This document shows positions 7,360-14,439 of a DNA stretch of 15,298 bases, piece after piece. The notes under the pieces are model-generated. The model did not search any database, was not told the origin of the DNA, and was given only the letters and a program-made list of their open reading frames with translations. How positions within the stretch are numbered: position 1 is the first letter of the stretch; the number at the start of each line of letters is the position of its first letter. Source of the stretch: Methylococcaceae bacterium (GTDB lineage Bacteria; Pseudomonadota; Gammaproteobacteria; Methylococcales; Methylococcaceae); the NCBI GenBank assembly GCA_012026715.1, contig VEPB01000161.1, positions 1 through 15,298 on the forward strand, in the 5' to 3' direction. A program made the position numbers and the translations under genes.

Positions 7360-7732
7360 TCTCGCATCGACCCGCTCGGGTTGCCAGGGATTCCTGGAGA
7401 AGCGTCATATACCGTGACGAGGACGTCCGGGTAAATACCGCAATAATGGCCGATTCAGATATCTTGTTTCCAACCAGCCGGCTGTTTCCGGTACTGCCCA
7501 CGACGTGTCGTAAGGCTGTCGTTGGGCATGGGTGGGTGCGGATTCGCCACCGCGTCTGTAGCCGGTTGTCATCGCGGCTGACTTTTATTGGCGCGGTTCG
7601 CCATGGTTAGAATGGCTTGGAAAGTGTCTATTCCGTCGCTTGCCATTTGCTTGACGCCATTCCCACCCAAGGGCATCATGTCGGGGCGTTTGAGTTTTTC
7701 CCGTAGAAATTCGTAAACCTTTTTTGTGAGTA
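7360..7732. other. 373-base intergenic stretch with hairpins, no confident gene
   Basis: Nothing here is a confident gene. CCAGG (7384-7388) pairs with CCTGG (7393-7397) just after truB, but without a T-tract. A larger imperfect hairpin joins TGCCCACGAC (7495-7504) to GTCG-T-TGGGCA (7518-7528) with one bulged T and a 13-base loop; again no T-tract follows, so it is at best a rho-dependent or processing site. TAGAAT (7610-7615) resembles a -10 box for the PAS gene but has no well-placed -35. A 61-codon minus-strand frame covers 7569-7754 and is listed separately as doubtful. No tRNA or rpsO is present. Confidence 0.6.
7495..7528. repeat. Inverted repeat (bulged hairpin) downstream of truB
   Basis: TGCCCACGAC at 7495-7504 is complementary to GTCGTTGGGCA at 7518-7528 apart from one bulged T, giving about 10 base pairs around a 13-base loop. 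It lies about 135 bases after the truB stop. No T-run follows on either strand, so it is not a typical intrinsic terminator; it could mark the 3' end of the operon mRNA. Confidence 0.4.
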
Positions 7733-7754
7733 TTGGACATCGTGGACAAGGCAT
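7569..7754 (-). CDS. Doubtful 61-residue minus-strand frame
   Basis: A minus-strand frame in the truB-PAS gap reads as a plausible small, basic, soluble protein: KKVYEFLREKLKRPDMMPLG followed by GNGVKQMASDGIDTFQAIL and a short polar tail. The composition is more protein-like than most chance frames here. An in-frame stop (at 7770-7772 on this strand) lies just upstream, so it cannot be the tail of a longer gene in this frame without a break. No Shine-Dalgarno precedes the ATG at 7754, and the frame overlaps the start of the PAS gene. It could be a small gene, a decayed fragment or chance. I do not recognise it. Confidence 0.2.
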   Translation of the reverse strand: MPCPRCPILTKKVYEFLREKLKRPDMMPLGGNGVKQMASDGIDTFQAILTMANRANKSQPR

Positions 7755-8314
7755 CGTTGGAGCTGAGAGCTAGAGCAGAGCAAATCATCGACTTTACCCC
7801 GCAGGAGTTGAGCGGCATCACTCCTGAGGAAATTCAGCGACTATTCTATGATCTGCAAATATACCAAATCGAGCTGCAAATGCAGAACGATGAATTGAAG
7901 CGGGTGCAGCGGGAGTTGGTGGATTCCAGAGACCGATATCATTTTCTCTACAATCAGGTCCCGGTGGGTATCGTGACGGTGAATAATATGGGATTCATCG
8001 AACAGGCCAACGATACTTTCATCGGGATGTTGGCCGCGAGCGGAAAAAACATCCTGAACAAGCATTTTTCCAAGTTTTTGGTCGAACAGGACCAAACCGC
8101 CTTCAATTCCCGATTCAACGGTTTCTTCAAGATGCCCAAGGACAAGAGCATGAATCTTCAATTCGTGCGAGAGTACGGGGCGCCTTTTTTCGCGAAGATA
8201 CACGGCCGCCTGGATAGTGGCGACGACCTTGGGGTGAGCGAAGGTCGGGAGTCCAGCAAGCTTCTGATCACGGTGACGGAAATATCGGATTTCTCGCCCT
8301 CCCAAGCCAACTGA
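7733..8314 (+). CDS. Stand-alone PAS-domain protein with N-terminal coiled coil
   Basis: The 193-residue product starts with a helical segment, TPEEIQRLFYDLQIYQIELQ and MQNDELKRVQRELVDSRDRY (about residues 32-72), which is the coiled-coil linker commonly found before PAS domains of sensor kinases. One PAS domain follows (about 73-185: FLYNQVPVGIVTVNNMGFIEQ, then NDTFIGMLAASGKNILNKHFS). There is no kinase, receiver, cyclase or DNA-binding domain, so it must pass its signal by protein contact, most likely to the CheB-CheR fusion that starts 10 bases later. The start is uncertain: TTG (7733), GTG (7742) or TTG (7757) are in frame, and GTGAG at 7726-7730 suits GTG 7742 best. An in-frame TGA at 7727-7729 rules out longer forms. 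Cytoplasmic; no signal peptide or membrane helix. The bound ligand cannot be told. Confidence 0.85.
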   Translation: MDIVDKASLELRARAEQIIDFTPQELSGITPEEIQRLFYDLQIYQIELQMQNDELKRVQRELVDSRDRYHFLYNQVPVGIVTVNNMGFIEQANDTFIGMLAASGKNILNKHFSKFLVEQDQTAFNSRFNGFFKMPKDKSMNLQFVREYGAPFFAKIHGRLDSGDDLGVSEGRESSKLLITVTEISDFSPSQAN

Positions 8315-8316
8315 GG
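8313..8316 (+). promoter_or_regulatory. Ribosome binding site of the CheB-CheR gene, overlapping the PAS stop codon
   Basis: GAGG at 8313-8316 shares two bases with the TGA stop of the PAS gene (8312-8314) and lies 7 bases before the ATG at 8324. This fixes the start of the downstream gene and suggests coupled translation of the two sensory proteins. Confidence 0.6.
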
Positions 8317-8323
8317 CACGCGC

Positions 8324-11300
8324 ATGCCCGAAACCCGATCCGGCGAGTCGTCGCTTCCCTACGTCGTCGGAATCGGCGCCTCCGCGGGTGGATTGGAGGC
8401 CATCGAGAGCTTATTCAAAAACATGCCGGGGGATACCGGCTTGGCCTTTGTGGTGGTCCAGCACCTGTCACCGGACCACAAGAGCCTGATGGCAGAGTTG
8501 CTTTCCAAGCACACCTCCATGCCGGTCAATCGGATCGAAGAGGGGGTCAGGCTCAAGGCGAACAATGTTTACCTGATCCCGCCGCGCAAGAACCTGACGC
8601 TGTTCCACCAGCGCCTGCTGCTCAACGAGCCGGAGAATTCGGAAGGCCTGAATCTTCCCATCGACATCTTTTTCCGCTCACTTGCGGAAGACATGAACGA
8701 ACGCGCCATCGGCATTGTCTTGTCCGGGACGGGCAGCGACGGTACCCGCGGAATCAGGGCCATCAAGGAACATGGCGGCATGGTGATGGTGCAGGACGAG
8801 GCTTCCGCCAAATTCGACGGCATGCCGCGCAACGCCATTGCCACCGGACTGGTGGATTTTATCCTGCCTCCCAAGGAGATGCCCCGGCAACTCCTCGCTT
8901 TCGTCAAGCATCCCTACGCGGTGCAGGACAGTAACGTACTGGCATCCGAGGACAGCGACCTCACGCGCATCTTCGCCTTGCTGCGGGAACGTCACAAGGT
9001 CGACTTCACCCACTACAAACCCAATACGGTGGTGCGTCGCATCGAGCGCCGGATCACCATCAATCAATGCCGGGATCTCAGCGAATACCGGTTGCTGCTG
9101 GAAGGGAATCCCCTGGAAATATCCTCGTTATATCAGGAGTTGCTGATCGGCGTTACCAGTTTTTTCCGGGATGAGGCGGTTTACGAGGAACTGCGAAACC
9201 GATGGCTGGAAAAGGTGTTGAAGGCGGTCACCAACGAGGAACTGCGGGTTTGGGTGCCGGGCTGTTCCACCGGAGAAGAGCCCTATTCCATCGCCATGCT
9301 GCTGGCAGAGCATCGGGCGCAGTCGGGGCAGAGGTTCAAGGTCAAAATCTTTGCCACCGACGTGGATCAGCGGGCGGTGGAGAAAGCCAGTACCGGTTAT
9401 TATCCGGAGAGTATTGCCGCCGATGTTCCGGCATTTCTCCTGGCCAAGTATTTCGTGCGCAAGGAAGATAATTTCCAGGTCGCGCAGACTATTCGTGAAA
9501 TGGTGGTCTTCGCGCAGCATGACTTGACCAAGGATCCACCGTTTACCAATATCCACTTGCTCAGCTGCCGCAATCTGCTGATTTATTTGCAGCCCATTTT
9601 GCAGCGGAAAATCCTGGAGTTTTTCAATTTCTCCCTGGTCAAGGACGGGGTGTTGTTGCTGGGAACCAGCGAAACCATCGGCGACATGGTTGACTATTTC
9701 GACTTGGTGGGCCCCAAGTCAAAATTTTACCGTTCCCGGGGTAAGTTCCGTCCACTCGGATTGACTCCGGGGAATCCGCTTCCCTTGGCGGCGACCACGT
9801 TTCGCATGATCAACGCGGTTCCCAATCGGAACCTCGGCCGATATCAGGATGACCGGATTCTGGAGCGCTTCATCAATGCGCTTTCCGGAGATGTCCTGCC
9901 ATTCACCATGCTGGTCAACGACCAGATGGAAATCACCCACGTGTTCGGCGATGCCAGGGATTATTTGACCTATCCCAGTGGCAAGCTCATCAGCGACGTC
10001 TCCAAGATGGTCAAGAAGGAGTTGTCCATACCCATCGCCACGGGGGTGCAGAAAGTCCTCAAGTCTGGCGAGGAGATCGTCCTGTCCAATATTCGGTTGC
10101 ACGACCAGGATCGTTCGCGCTCGCTCACCTTGCAGATTCGTCCTTTGCCCGGGCGCAAGGGTCAGGCCATGTTGCTCGCGGTGATGCTAAGGGAAGCCGG
10201 CCACAGTTCCGTGAGCGCCAGGACCGAAGCGGTCAGCTACGACCTGGACCGCGATGCGGCCCAGCGGATCAACGACCTGGAACAGGAATTGACCCTGAGT
10301 CGGGAAAACCTGCAGGCCACCGTGGAGGAACTGGAAACCTCCAACGAGGAATTGCAGGCGACCAACGAGGAACTGTTGGCCAGCAATGAGGAACTGCAAA
10401 GTACCAACGAGGAATTGCAGTCGGTCAACGAGGAGTTGCATACGGTCAATGCTGAATTGCAGGGCAAAATCACCGAATTGACCCTGCTGAACAGCGACAT
10501 GCACAATCTGTTCAACAGCACCAGCGTTGCCACGCTGTTTCTCGACGAAAACCTGGAGATACGTCGCTTCACGCCCATGTTGAAGGATATCTTCAACATC
10601 GTCGAGAGTGACTTGGGGCGGCCGTTTTTCCACCTTTCCCATAATCTCAGGGAGATTGCCCTCAACGGGATTGTCGAGGAAGTCAACCGCTCCCACCGGG
10701 AGTTTGAGCAGGAAGTCCAACTCAACGAGGACGAGTGGTTTCTGTTACGGGTACTTCCCTACGCAGTCGGCAAGACCATGTACGCGGGAGTGATCCTGAC
10801 CTTCGTCAACATCAGTCAGCTCAAAGCGACGGAGCGCTCGCTCCAGCGGCAGATCGAGGATGAGAAATCCCGTTTGGCGGCTTTTGTGGTCGACTCTCAG
10901 GACGCCATGACGCTACAGGACGCTTCCGGAACCATTCTGACCTGGAACCGCGGGGCTGAATCCCTGTACGGGTGGAGCGAAGCGGAGATGCTTGGCGCCA
11001 ACTTCAGCGCGTTGGTTCCGGAGGCTGCCCGTGCGGAAATGCAAGCCGCGATGGAACACTTGCGGCAGACCGGCAGCCTGCCCCAGTTCACCGCCCATCG
11101 GCTCACCCGATCGGGCAAGACTGTTACCGTGTCGGCTTCCGCGACCTTGCTGCAGTCCAGCCCGGAATCCGGTGCACTGCTGGCTTTGCCCGCGCGCGAT
11201 CTGCGCGCGCACCAGGAGTCGCACAAGGCCGACTGTATCGCCTGCCTGCAGCGGCTGGCGCTGCAATTGCTCGATGTCGAGGATGCCATCATGCTGGTGG

Positions 11301-11599
11301 ATTTCAGCGGCAACATTCTGGCCTGGAACAAGGGGGCCGAGCGGTTGTACGAATGGAGTCAGCCGGAAGCCTCCCGTCTCAAATTCGATTCTCTGGTGCC
11401 GGAGCAGGATCAGGAAGCGGCCAGCGGATTCTTTCGGGATTTGGTGTTTGGACACGACAACCGGCAGGTCAGCCGGGTCAGACGTCTGACCAAGACCGGC
11501 CGGATCATTCAGGTTGACATGGTCGCCTCGGTTCTGGGTGATCAATACGGCGAGAGCATGGCTGTCGTCACCACCGAGCGTCTCAGCGCCGACGCTTAG
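8324..11599 (+). CDS. CheB-CheR fusion with coiled coil and multiple PAS domains, no kinase
   Basis: This is a 1091-residue multidomain signalling protein. Residues about 12-190 are a CheB methylesterase domain with the catalytic set Ser20 (GASAGG), His47 (QHLSPDH) and Asp139 (GTGSDGTRG), without CheB's usual receiver domain. About 212-470 is a CheR-type methyltransferase with the AdoMet loop PGCSTGEE (312-319), FATDVDQRAVEKA and the SCRNLLIYL strand (CRN at 415-417). A PAS-like segment (about 500-630) leads to a long coiled coil (about 649-722) made of near-identical NEEL heptads, then three PAS domains (about 723-835, 853-970, 980-1085). Family members often continue into a histidine kinase; this one stops cleanly after the last PAS. 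With both glutamate methylation and demethylation activities it may act on receptors or on another protein, tuned by PAS input. Catalytic residues look intact. Its likely partner is the PAS protein upstream. Confidence 0.93.
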   Translation: MPETRSGESSLPYVVGIGASAGGLEAIESLFKNMPGDTGLAFVVVQHLSPDHKSLMAELLSKHTSMPVNRIEEGVRLKANNVYLIPPRKNLTLFHQRLLLNEPENSEGLNLPIDIFFRSLAEDMNERAIGIVLSGTGSDGTRGIRAIKEHGGMVMVQDEASAKFDGMPRNAIATGLVDFILPPKEMPRQLLAFVKHPYAVQDSNVLASEDSDLTRIFALLRERHKVDFTHYKPNTVVRRIERRITINQCRDLSEYRLLLEGNPLEISSLYQELLIGVTSFFRDEAVYEELRNRWLEKVLKAVTNEELRVWVPGCSTGEEPYSIAMLLAEHRAQSGQRFKVKIFATDVDQRAVEKASTGYYPESIAADVPAFLLAKYFVRKEDNFQVAQTIREMVVFAQHDLTKDPPFTNIHLLSCRNLLIYLQPILQRKILEFFNFSLVKDGVLLLGTSETIGDMVDYFDLVGPKSKFYRSRGKFRPLGLTPGNPLPLAATTFRMINAVPNRNLGRYQDDRILERFINALSGDVLPFTMLVNDQMEITHVFGDARDYLTYPSGKLISDVSKMVKKELSIPIATGVQKVLKSGEEIVLSNIRLHDQDRSRSLTLQIRPLPGRKGQAMLLAVMLREAGHSSVSARTEAVSYDLDRDAAQRINDLEQELTLSRENLQATVEELETSNEELQATNEELLASNEELQSTNEELQSVNEELHTVNAELQGKITELTLLNSDMHNLFNSTSVATLFLDENLEIRRFTPMLKDIFNIVESDLGRPFFHLSHNLREIALNGIVEEVNRSHREFEQEVQLNEDEWFLLRVLPYAVGKTMYAGVILTFVNISQLKATERSLQRQIEDEKSRLAAFVVDSQDAMTLQDASGTILTWNRGAESLYGWSEAEMLGANFSALVPEAARAEMQAAMEHLRQTGSLPQFTAHRLTRSGKTVTVSASATLLQSSPESGALLALPARDLRAHQESHKADCIACLQRLALQLLDVEDAIMLVDFSGNILAWNKGAERLYEWSQPEASRLKFDSLVPEQDQEAASGFFRDLVFGHDNRQVSRVRRLTKTGRIIQVDMVASVLGDQYGESMAVVTTERLSADA
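10343..10468 (+). repeat. Six 21-base tandem heptad-coding units
   Basis: Six consecutive 21-base units begin at 10343, 10364, 10385, 10406, 10427 and 10448, each opening with AAC/AAT-GAG-GAA-like codons and encoding N-E-E-L-x-x-x heptads (from residue 674). They are diverged at third positions, so they are maintained as protein repeats rather than recently duplicated DNA. They form the rigid coiled coil linking the CheB-CheR half to the PAS half of the fusion protein. Confidence 0.85.
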
Positions 11600-11663
11600 C
11601 CTCGTCCGCTCGCGCCTGTTCAGCCGAAGCCGGCCAAGATCGGCTATGATCAGCCGGATCGCC

Positions 11664-12788
11664 ATGATACGAACCGCCACCCTCAACGACATCGACGCCC
11701 TGGTCGCCATCGAGAACACCAGTTTCGAGACCGATCGCCTGTCCCGCCGAAGTTTTCGCCATTTGCTGAGCCCGGCCGCCAACGCCGCCACCCTGGTGGA
11801 CGAGGAAGACGGCGCGGTGCGGGGTTATGCCATGGTGCTGTTCAACACCGGCACCTCCCTGGCCCGCATGTATTCCTATGCGGTTTGGCCGGAACATCGC
11901 GGCAAGGGCATCGGCCGTGCTTTGGTGCAAGCCTGCGAGGCATTGGCCCTGGAGCGCGACTGCATCAGCATGCGGCTGGAGGTGCGGCCGGACAACGTCG
12001 CGTCCCGCACCTTGTTTGAGCGCCACGGCTACCAATTTTTCGAGACCGCGCCGGACTATTACGAGGACCACGCCGAGGCCCTCCGCTACGAGAAGATGCT
12101 GGTGGAGCACTTGCGGCCAGAACTGGTGCGGGTGCCTTACTACCAGCAGACCCTGGACTTCACCTGCGGCCCCGCGGCCCTGTTGATGGCCATGAAGGGC
12201 CTGCAGCCGGACCTGGAACTGGATCGCAAGCTGGAACTTCGCATCTGGCGCGAGTCCACCACGGTGTTCATGACCTCCGGCCACGGCGGCTGCGGCCCGT
12301 ATGGCCTGGCGCTGTCCGCCTTCAAGCGGGGCTTCGATGTGGAGGTTTGGGTCAACGACGAGGGGGCGCTGTTCCTGAACTCGGTGCGGGATCCGGAAAA
12401 GCGCATCGTGATGGAACTGGTGCAGGAAGATTTTCTCGACGAGTTGAGAACCCTGCCGGTCAAGTTGGTGTACGGCGCCTTGAGTGGCGCCGACCTGCAA
12501 GCGCGCATCGAGGCCGGGGGAATCCCGGTGGTGTTGATCAGTTCCTACCGCATCTACCAGGAAAAGTTTCCTCACTGGGTGGTCGTCACCGGCTACGACC
12601 AGCGCTCGTTTTATGTCCACGACCCCTATGTCGACAAAGACGGTGGCAAGACCGTCACCGATTGCGTCAACATGCCCATTTCCCGCAAGGACTTCCAACG
12701 CATGGCCCGGTACGGCAAGACCGGCCAGAAGGCCGTGCTCATTCTGACCCGAAGAAAATCCCGCGCGACCCGCAACAAGCGTTCCTGA
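11664..12788 (+). CDS. GNAT acetyltransferase fused to a C39-like peptidase domain
   Basis: This is a 374-residue two-domain protein. Residues 1 to about 150 are a GNAT N-acyltransferase related to RimI, opening MIRTATLNDIDALVAIENTS and carrying the acetyl-CoA loop RGKGIG (79-84), then LEVRPDNVASRTLFERHGY. From about 155 the C-terminal half is a papain-fold domain of peptidase C39 type. Its predicted catalytic residues are Cys168 in FTCGPAALLM, His304 in HWVVVTGYD and Asp320 in VHDP. There is no transporter domain, unlike C39 domains of bacteriocin exporters. The frame is open upstream to 11514, and ATG 11646 is another option; I chose 11664 because the GNAT fold begins there. The ligase gene follows after two bases, so the two are surely co-transcribed. 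The domain could cleave, transfer or deamidate a peptide bond; the substrate is unknown. Confidence 0.9.
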   Translation: MIRTATLNDIDALVAIENTSFETDRLSRRSFRHLLSPAANAATLVDEEDGAVRGYAMVLFNTGTSLARMYSYAVWPEHRGKGIGRALVQACEALALERDCISMRLEVRPDNVASRTLFERHGYQFFETAPDYYEDHAEALRYEKMLVEHLRPELVRVPYYQQTLDFTCGPAALLMAMKGLQPDLELDRKLELRIWRESTTVFMTSGHGGCGPYGLALSAFKRGFDVEVWVNDEGALFLNSVRDPEKRIVMELVQEDFLDELRTLPVKLVYGALSGADLQARIEAGGIPVVLISSYRIYQEKFPHWVVVTGYDQRSFYVHDPYVDKDGGKTVTDCVNMPISRKDFQRMARYGKTGQKAVLILTRRKSRATRNKRS

Positions 12789-12790
12789 TC

Positions 12791-14242
12791 ATGGCCAAGC
12801 ACATCGTCGTCGTCGAATCCCTCAAGGACTGGCAGCCGGACTTTCCCGCGGTGACCGTGGTCACCGCCAAGGACTATCTGTCCCAGCCGGAATACCGCGA
12901 TACCGCCGACATCCGCATCATCAACCTGTGCCGCAGCTACGGCTATCTGAGCACCGGCTACTTCTGCTCGCTGCTGGCGGAGCCACGCCGCCACAAGGTC
13001 ATCCCTTCGGTGAAGACCCTCACCAATCTGAGCAGCAAGACCATCTACCGGCTCAACGTGGACGACCTGGACGAGGTGATCCAGAAAGCGCTCAAGAAGC
13101 GCCAGGGTGGACCGGATGAGGAGTTCGACCTGGAGATTTTCTTCGGCCGTTGTGAGGAACCGGATCTGCAGGACCTGGCCAGGCAGATCTACGATTTGTT
13201 CCGCTGTCCGCTGCTCCGGGTCGAATTCAGCTACGAGCGCAAGTGGCACATCGACCGGGTGAAGCCCATGCATCTCAACGGCTGGGCCCACGGCGAGCGC
13301 AAACAGTTTTTCATCGACGCCCTCAACGGCTACATCAGCAAGCCCTGGCGCACGCCGAGGGAACGCAGCGCCGCCCGCTTCGACCTGGCCATCCTGCGCA
13401 ATCCCAGGGAGAAGATGCCGCCTTCCAACGCCGGTGCGCTGCAGCGCTTCGTCAAGGCGGGCAAGCGGCTGGGCGTTGACGTGGAGTTGATCGAAAAGCG
13501 CGACTACGTGCGGCTGGCGGAATACGACGGTCTGTTCATCCGCGAGACCACCAACATCGACCACTACACCTACCGTTTCGCCAAGAAGGCTCAGGTGGAA
13601 GGCATGGCGGTGATCGACGACCCCGACTCCATCCTGAAGTGCACCAACAAGGTCTATCTGGCGGAACTGCTGGCGGCCAACGGCATTCCCGCGCCGCGTA
13701 CCCGCATCCTGCACCGGGGCCGGGCGGTGCGTGACGTGGAATTCCCGGTGGTGCTGAAGATTCCCGACGGGTCGTTCTCGCGGGGCGTGGTCAAGGCCAA
13801 CGATCCGGCCGAATTGAAGAGCTGTCTGGCCACCCTGTTCAAGGAGTCCGATCTGCTGTTGGCGCAGGAATTTCTCTACACCGAGTTCGACTGGCGCATC
13901 GGCATTCTCAACGGCCAGCCGCTTTACGCCTGCCAATACTTCATGTCGCGCAAGCACTGGCAGATCGTCAACCACGGCGCCGACGGCCGCAGCCGGGAAG
14001 GGGGCTTTTGCACCTGGCGGGTGGAGGATGTGCCCAAGGAGGTGGTGGACACCGCCGTGCGTCTGGCCAAACTCATCGGCGATGGCCTCTATGGCGTGGA
14101 TCTGAAACAGAATGACAGCGGGGTCTACGTCATCGAGATCAACGACAACCCCAACATCGACGCCGGCGTCGAGGACGAGGTTCTGGGCGACAAGCTCTAC
14201 GACGCCGTCATGGCGGAGTTCGTGCGGCGGATGGATGCCTGA
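12791..14242 (+). CDS. RimK-family ATP-grasp ligase with RLAN N-terminal domain
   Basis: The 483-residue product is an ATP-grasp amide/peptide ligase. These enzymes activate a carboxylate as acyl phosphate and join it to an amine; RimK adds Glu to ribosomal protein S6. The first about 190 residues (MAKHIVVVESLKDWQPDFPA onward, with INLCRSYGYLSTGYFCSLLA) match the RimK-like ATP-grasp N-terminal (RLAN) type, making it longer than classical RimK (about 300). The ATP-grasp core holds KCTNKVYLAELLAANGIPAPRT, then VVLKIPDGSFSRGV, the AQEFLYTEFDWRIGILNG strand, and metal-ligand candidates Asp437 (GVDLK), Glu449 and Asn451 (VIEIND). All core motifs look intact, so it should be active. ATG 12791 is two bases after the GNAT-C39 stop; the open frame back to 12347 is a shadow of that gene. 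Linkage to GNAT-C39 points to a shared pathway; do not read it as S6 modification. Confidence 0.92.
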   Translation: MAKHIVVVESLKDWQPDFPAVTVVTAKDYLSQPEYRDTADIRIINLCRSYGYLSTGYFCSLLAEPRRHKVIPSVKTLTNLSSKTIYRLNVDDLDEVIQKALKKRQGGPDEEFDLEIFFGRCEEPDLQDLARQIYDLFRCPLLRVEFSYERKWHIDRVKPMHLNGWAHGERKQFFIDALNGYISKPWRTPRERSAARFDLAILRNPREKMPPSNAGALQRFVKAGKRLGVDVELIEKRDYVRLAEYDGLFIRETTNIDHYTYRFAKKAQVEGMAVIDDPDSILKCTNKVYLAELLAANGIPAPRTRILHRGRAVRDVEFPVVLKIPDGSFSRGVVKANDPAELKSCLATLFKESDLLLAQEFLYTEFDWRIGILNGQPLYACQYFMSRKHWQIVNHGADGRSREGGFCTWRVEDVPKEVVDTAVRLAKLIGDGLYGVDLKQNDSGVYVIEINDNPNIDAGVEDEVLGDKLYDAVMAEFVRRMDA

Positions 14243-14243
14243 T

Positions 14244-14260
14244 CCAACCAGCCCGGTTGG
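14244..14260 (+). terminator. Weak hairpin after the ATP-grasp gene
   Basis: CCAACC (14244-14249) pairs with GGTTGG (14255-14260) over a 5-base loop, starting two bases after the stop codon. The following bases GCCCTTCAAG contain no T-run. It may stabilise the mRNA end or help a rho-dependent stop. A second hairpin, CTGGTC (14290-14295) with GGCCAG (14304-14309), lies 30 bases on. Confidence 0.35.
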
Positions 14261-14403
14261 GCCCTTCAAGCAGATTGGATTCGGGCCAACTGGTCAGCTT
14301 TTCGGCCAGGGCATAAAAACGCACTGATCAGCGCGGATTCATGGCAGGGAGTCCTGTTGGCCAGCGGAGCTGCGGGAGCAGAGCACAGGCGAGGTTCGGC
14401 ACT

Positions 14404-14439
14404 ACCCCGGCAACCGGGCAGCGGGTATTTCGCCGGGGT
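14404..14439. repeat. Inverted repeat at the end of the beta-barrel gene
   Basis: ACCCCGGC (14404-14411) and GCCGGGGT (14432-14439) are perfectly complementary over 8 bases with a 20-base loop, directly after and touching the TGA of the minus-strand barrel gene (14441-14439 on the complement). On that strand the next bases are AGTGCCG, with no T-run, so it is not a standard intrinsic terminator. It sits between two convergent genes and could slow transcription from either side. Confidence 0.4.

Noticed and set aside
10343..10468. Regular 21-base repeats as a possible CRISPR or minisatellite
   Set aside because: They are in frame with a coding sequence, have no spacers and encode NEEL heptads typical of this protein family.
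11514..11663. Upstream extension of the GNAT-C39 frame
   Set aside because: It overlaps the end of the CheB-CheR gene, and the extra residues are Ser/Arg-rich with no match to the GNAT fold.
12626..14269. A 547-codon minus-strand frame across the ATP-grasp gene
   Set aside because: Same cause: a GC-rich codon-bias shadow of a well-supported ligase gene.
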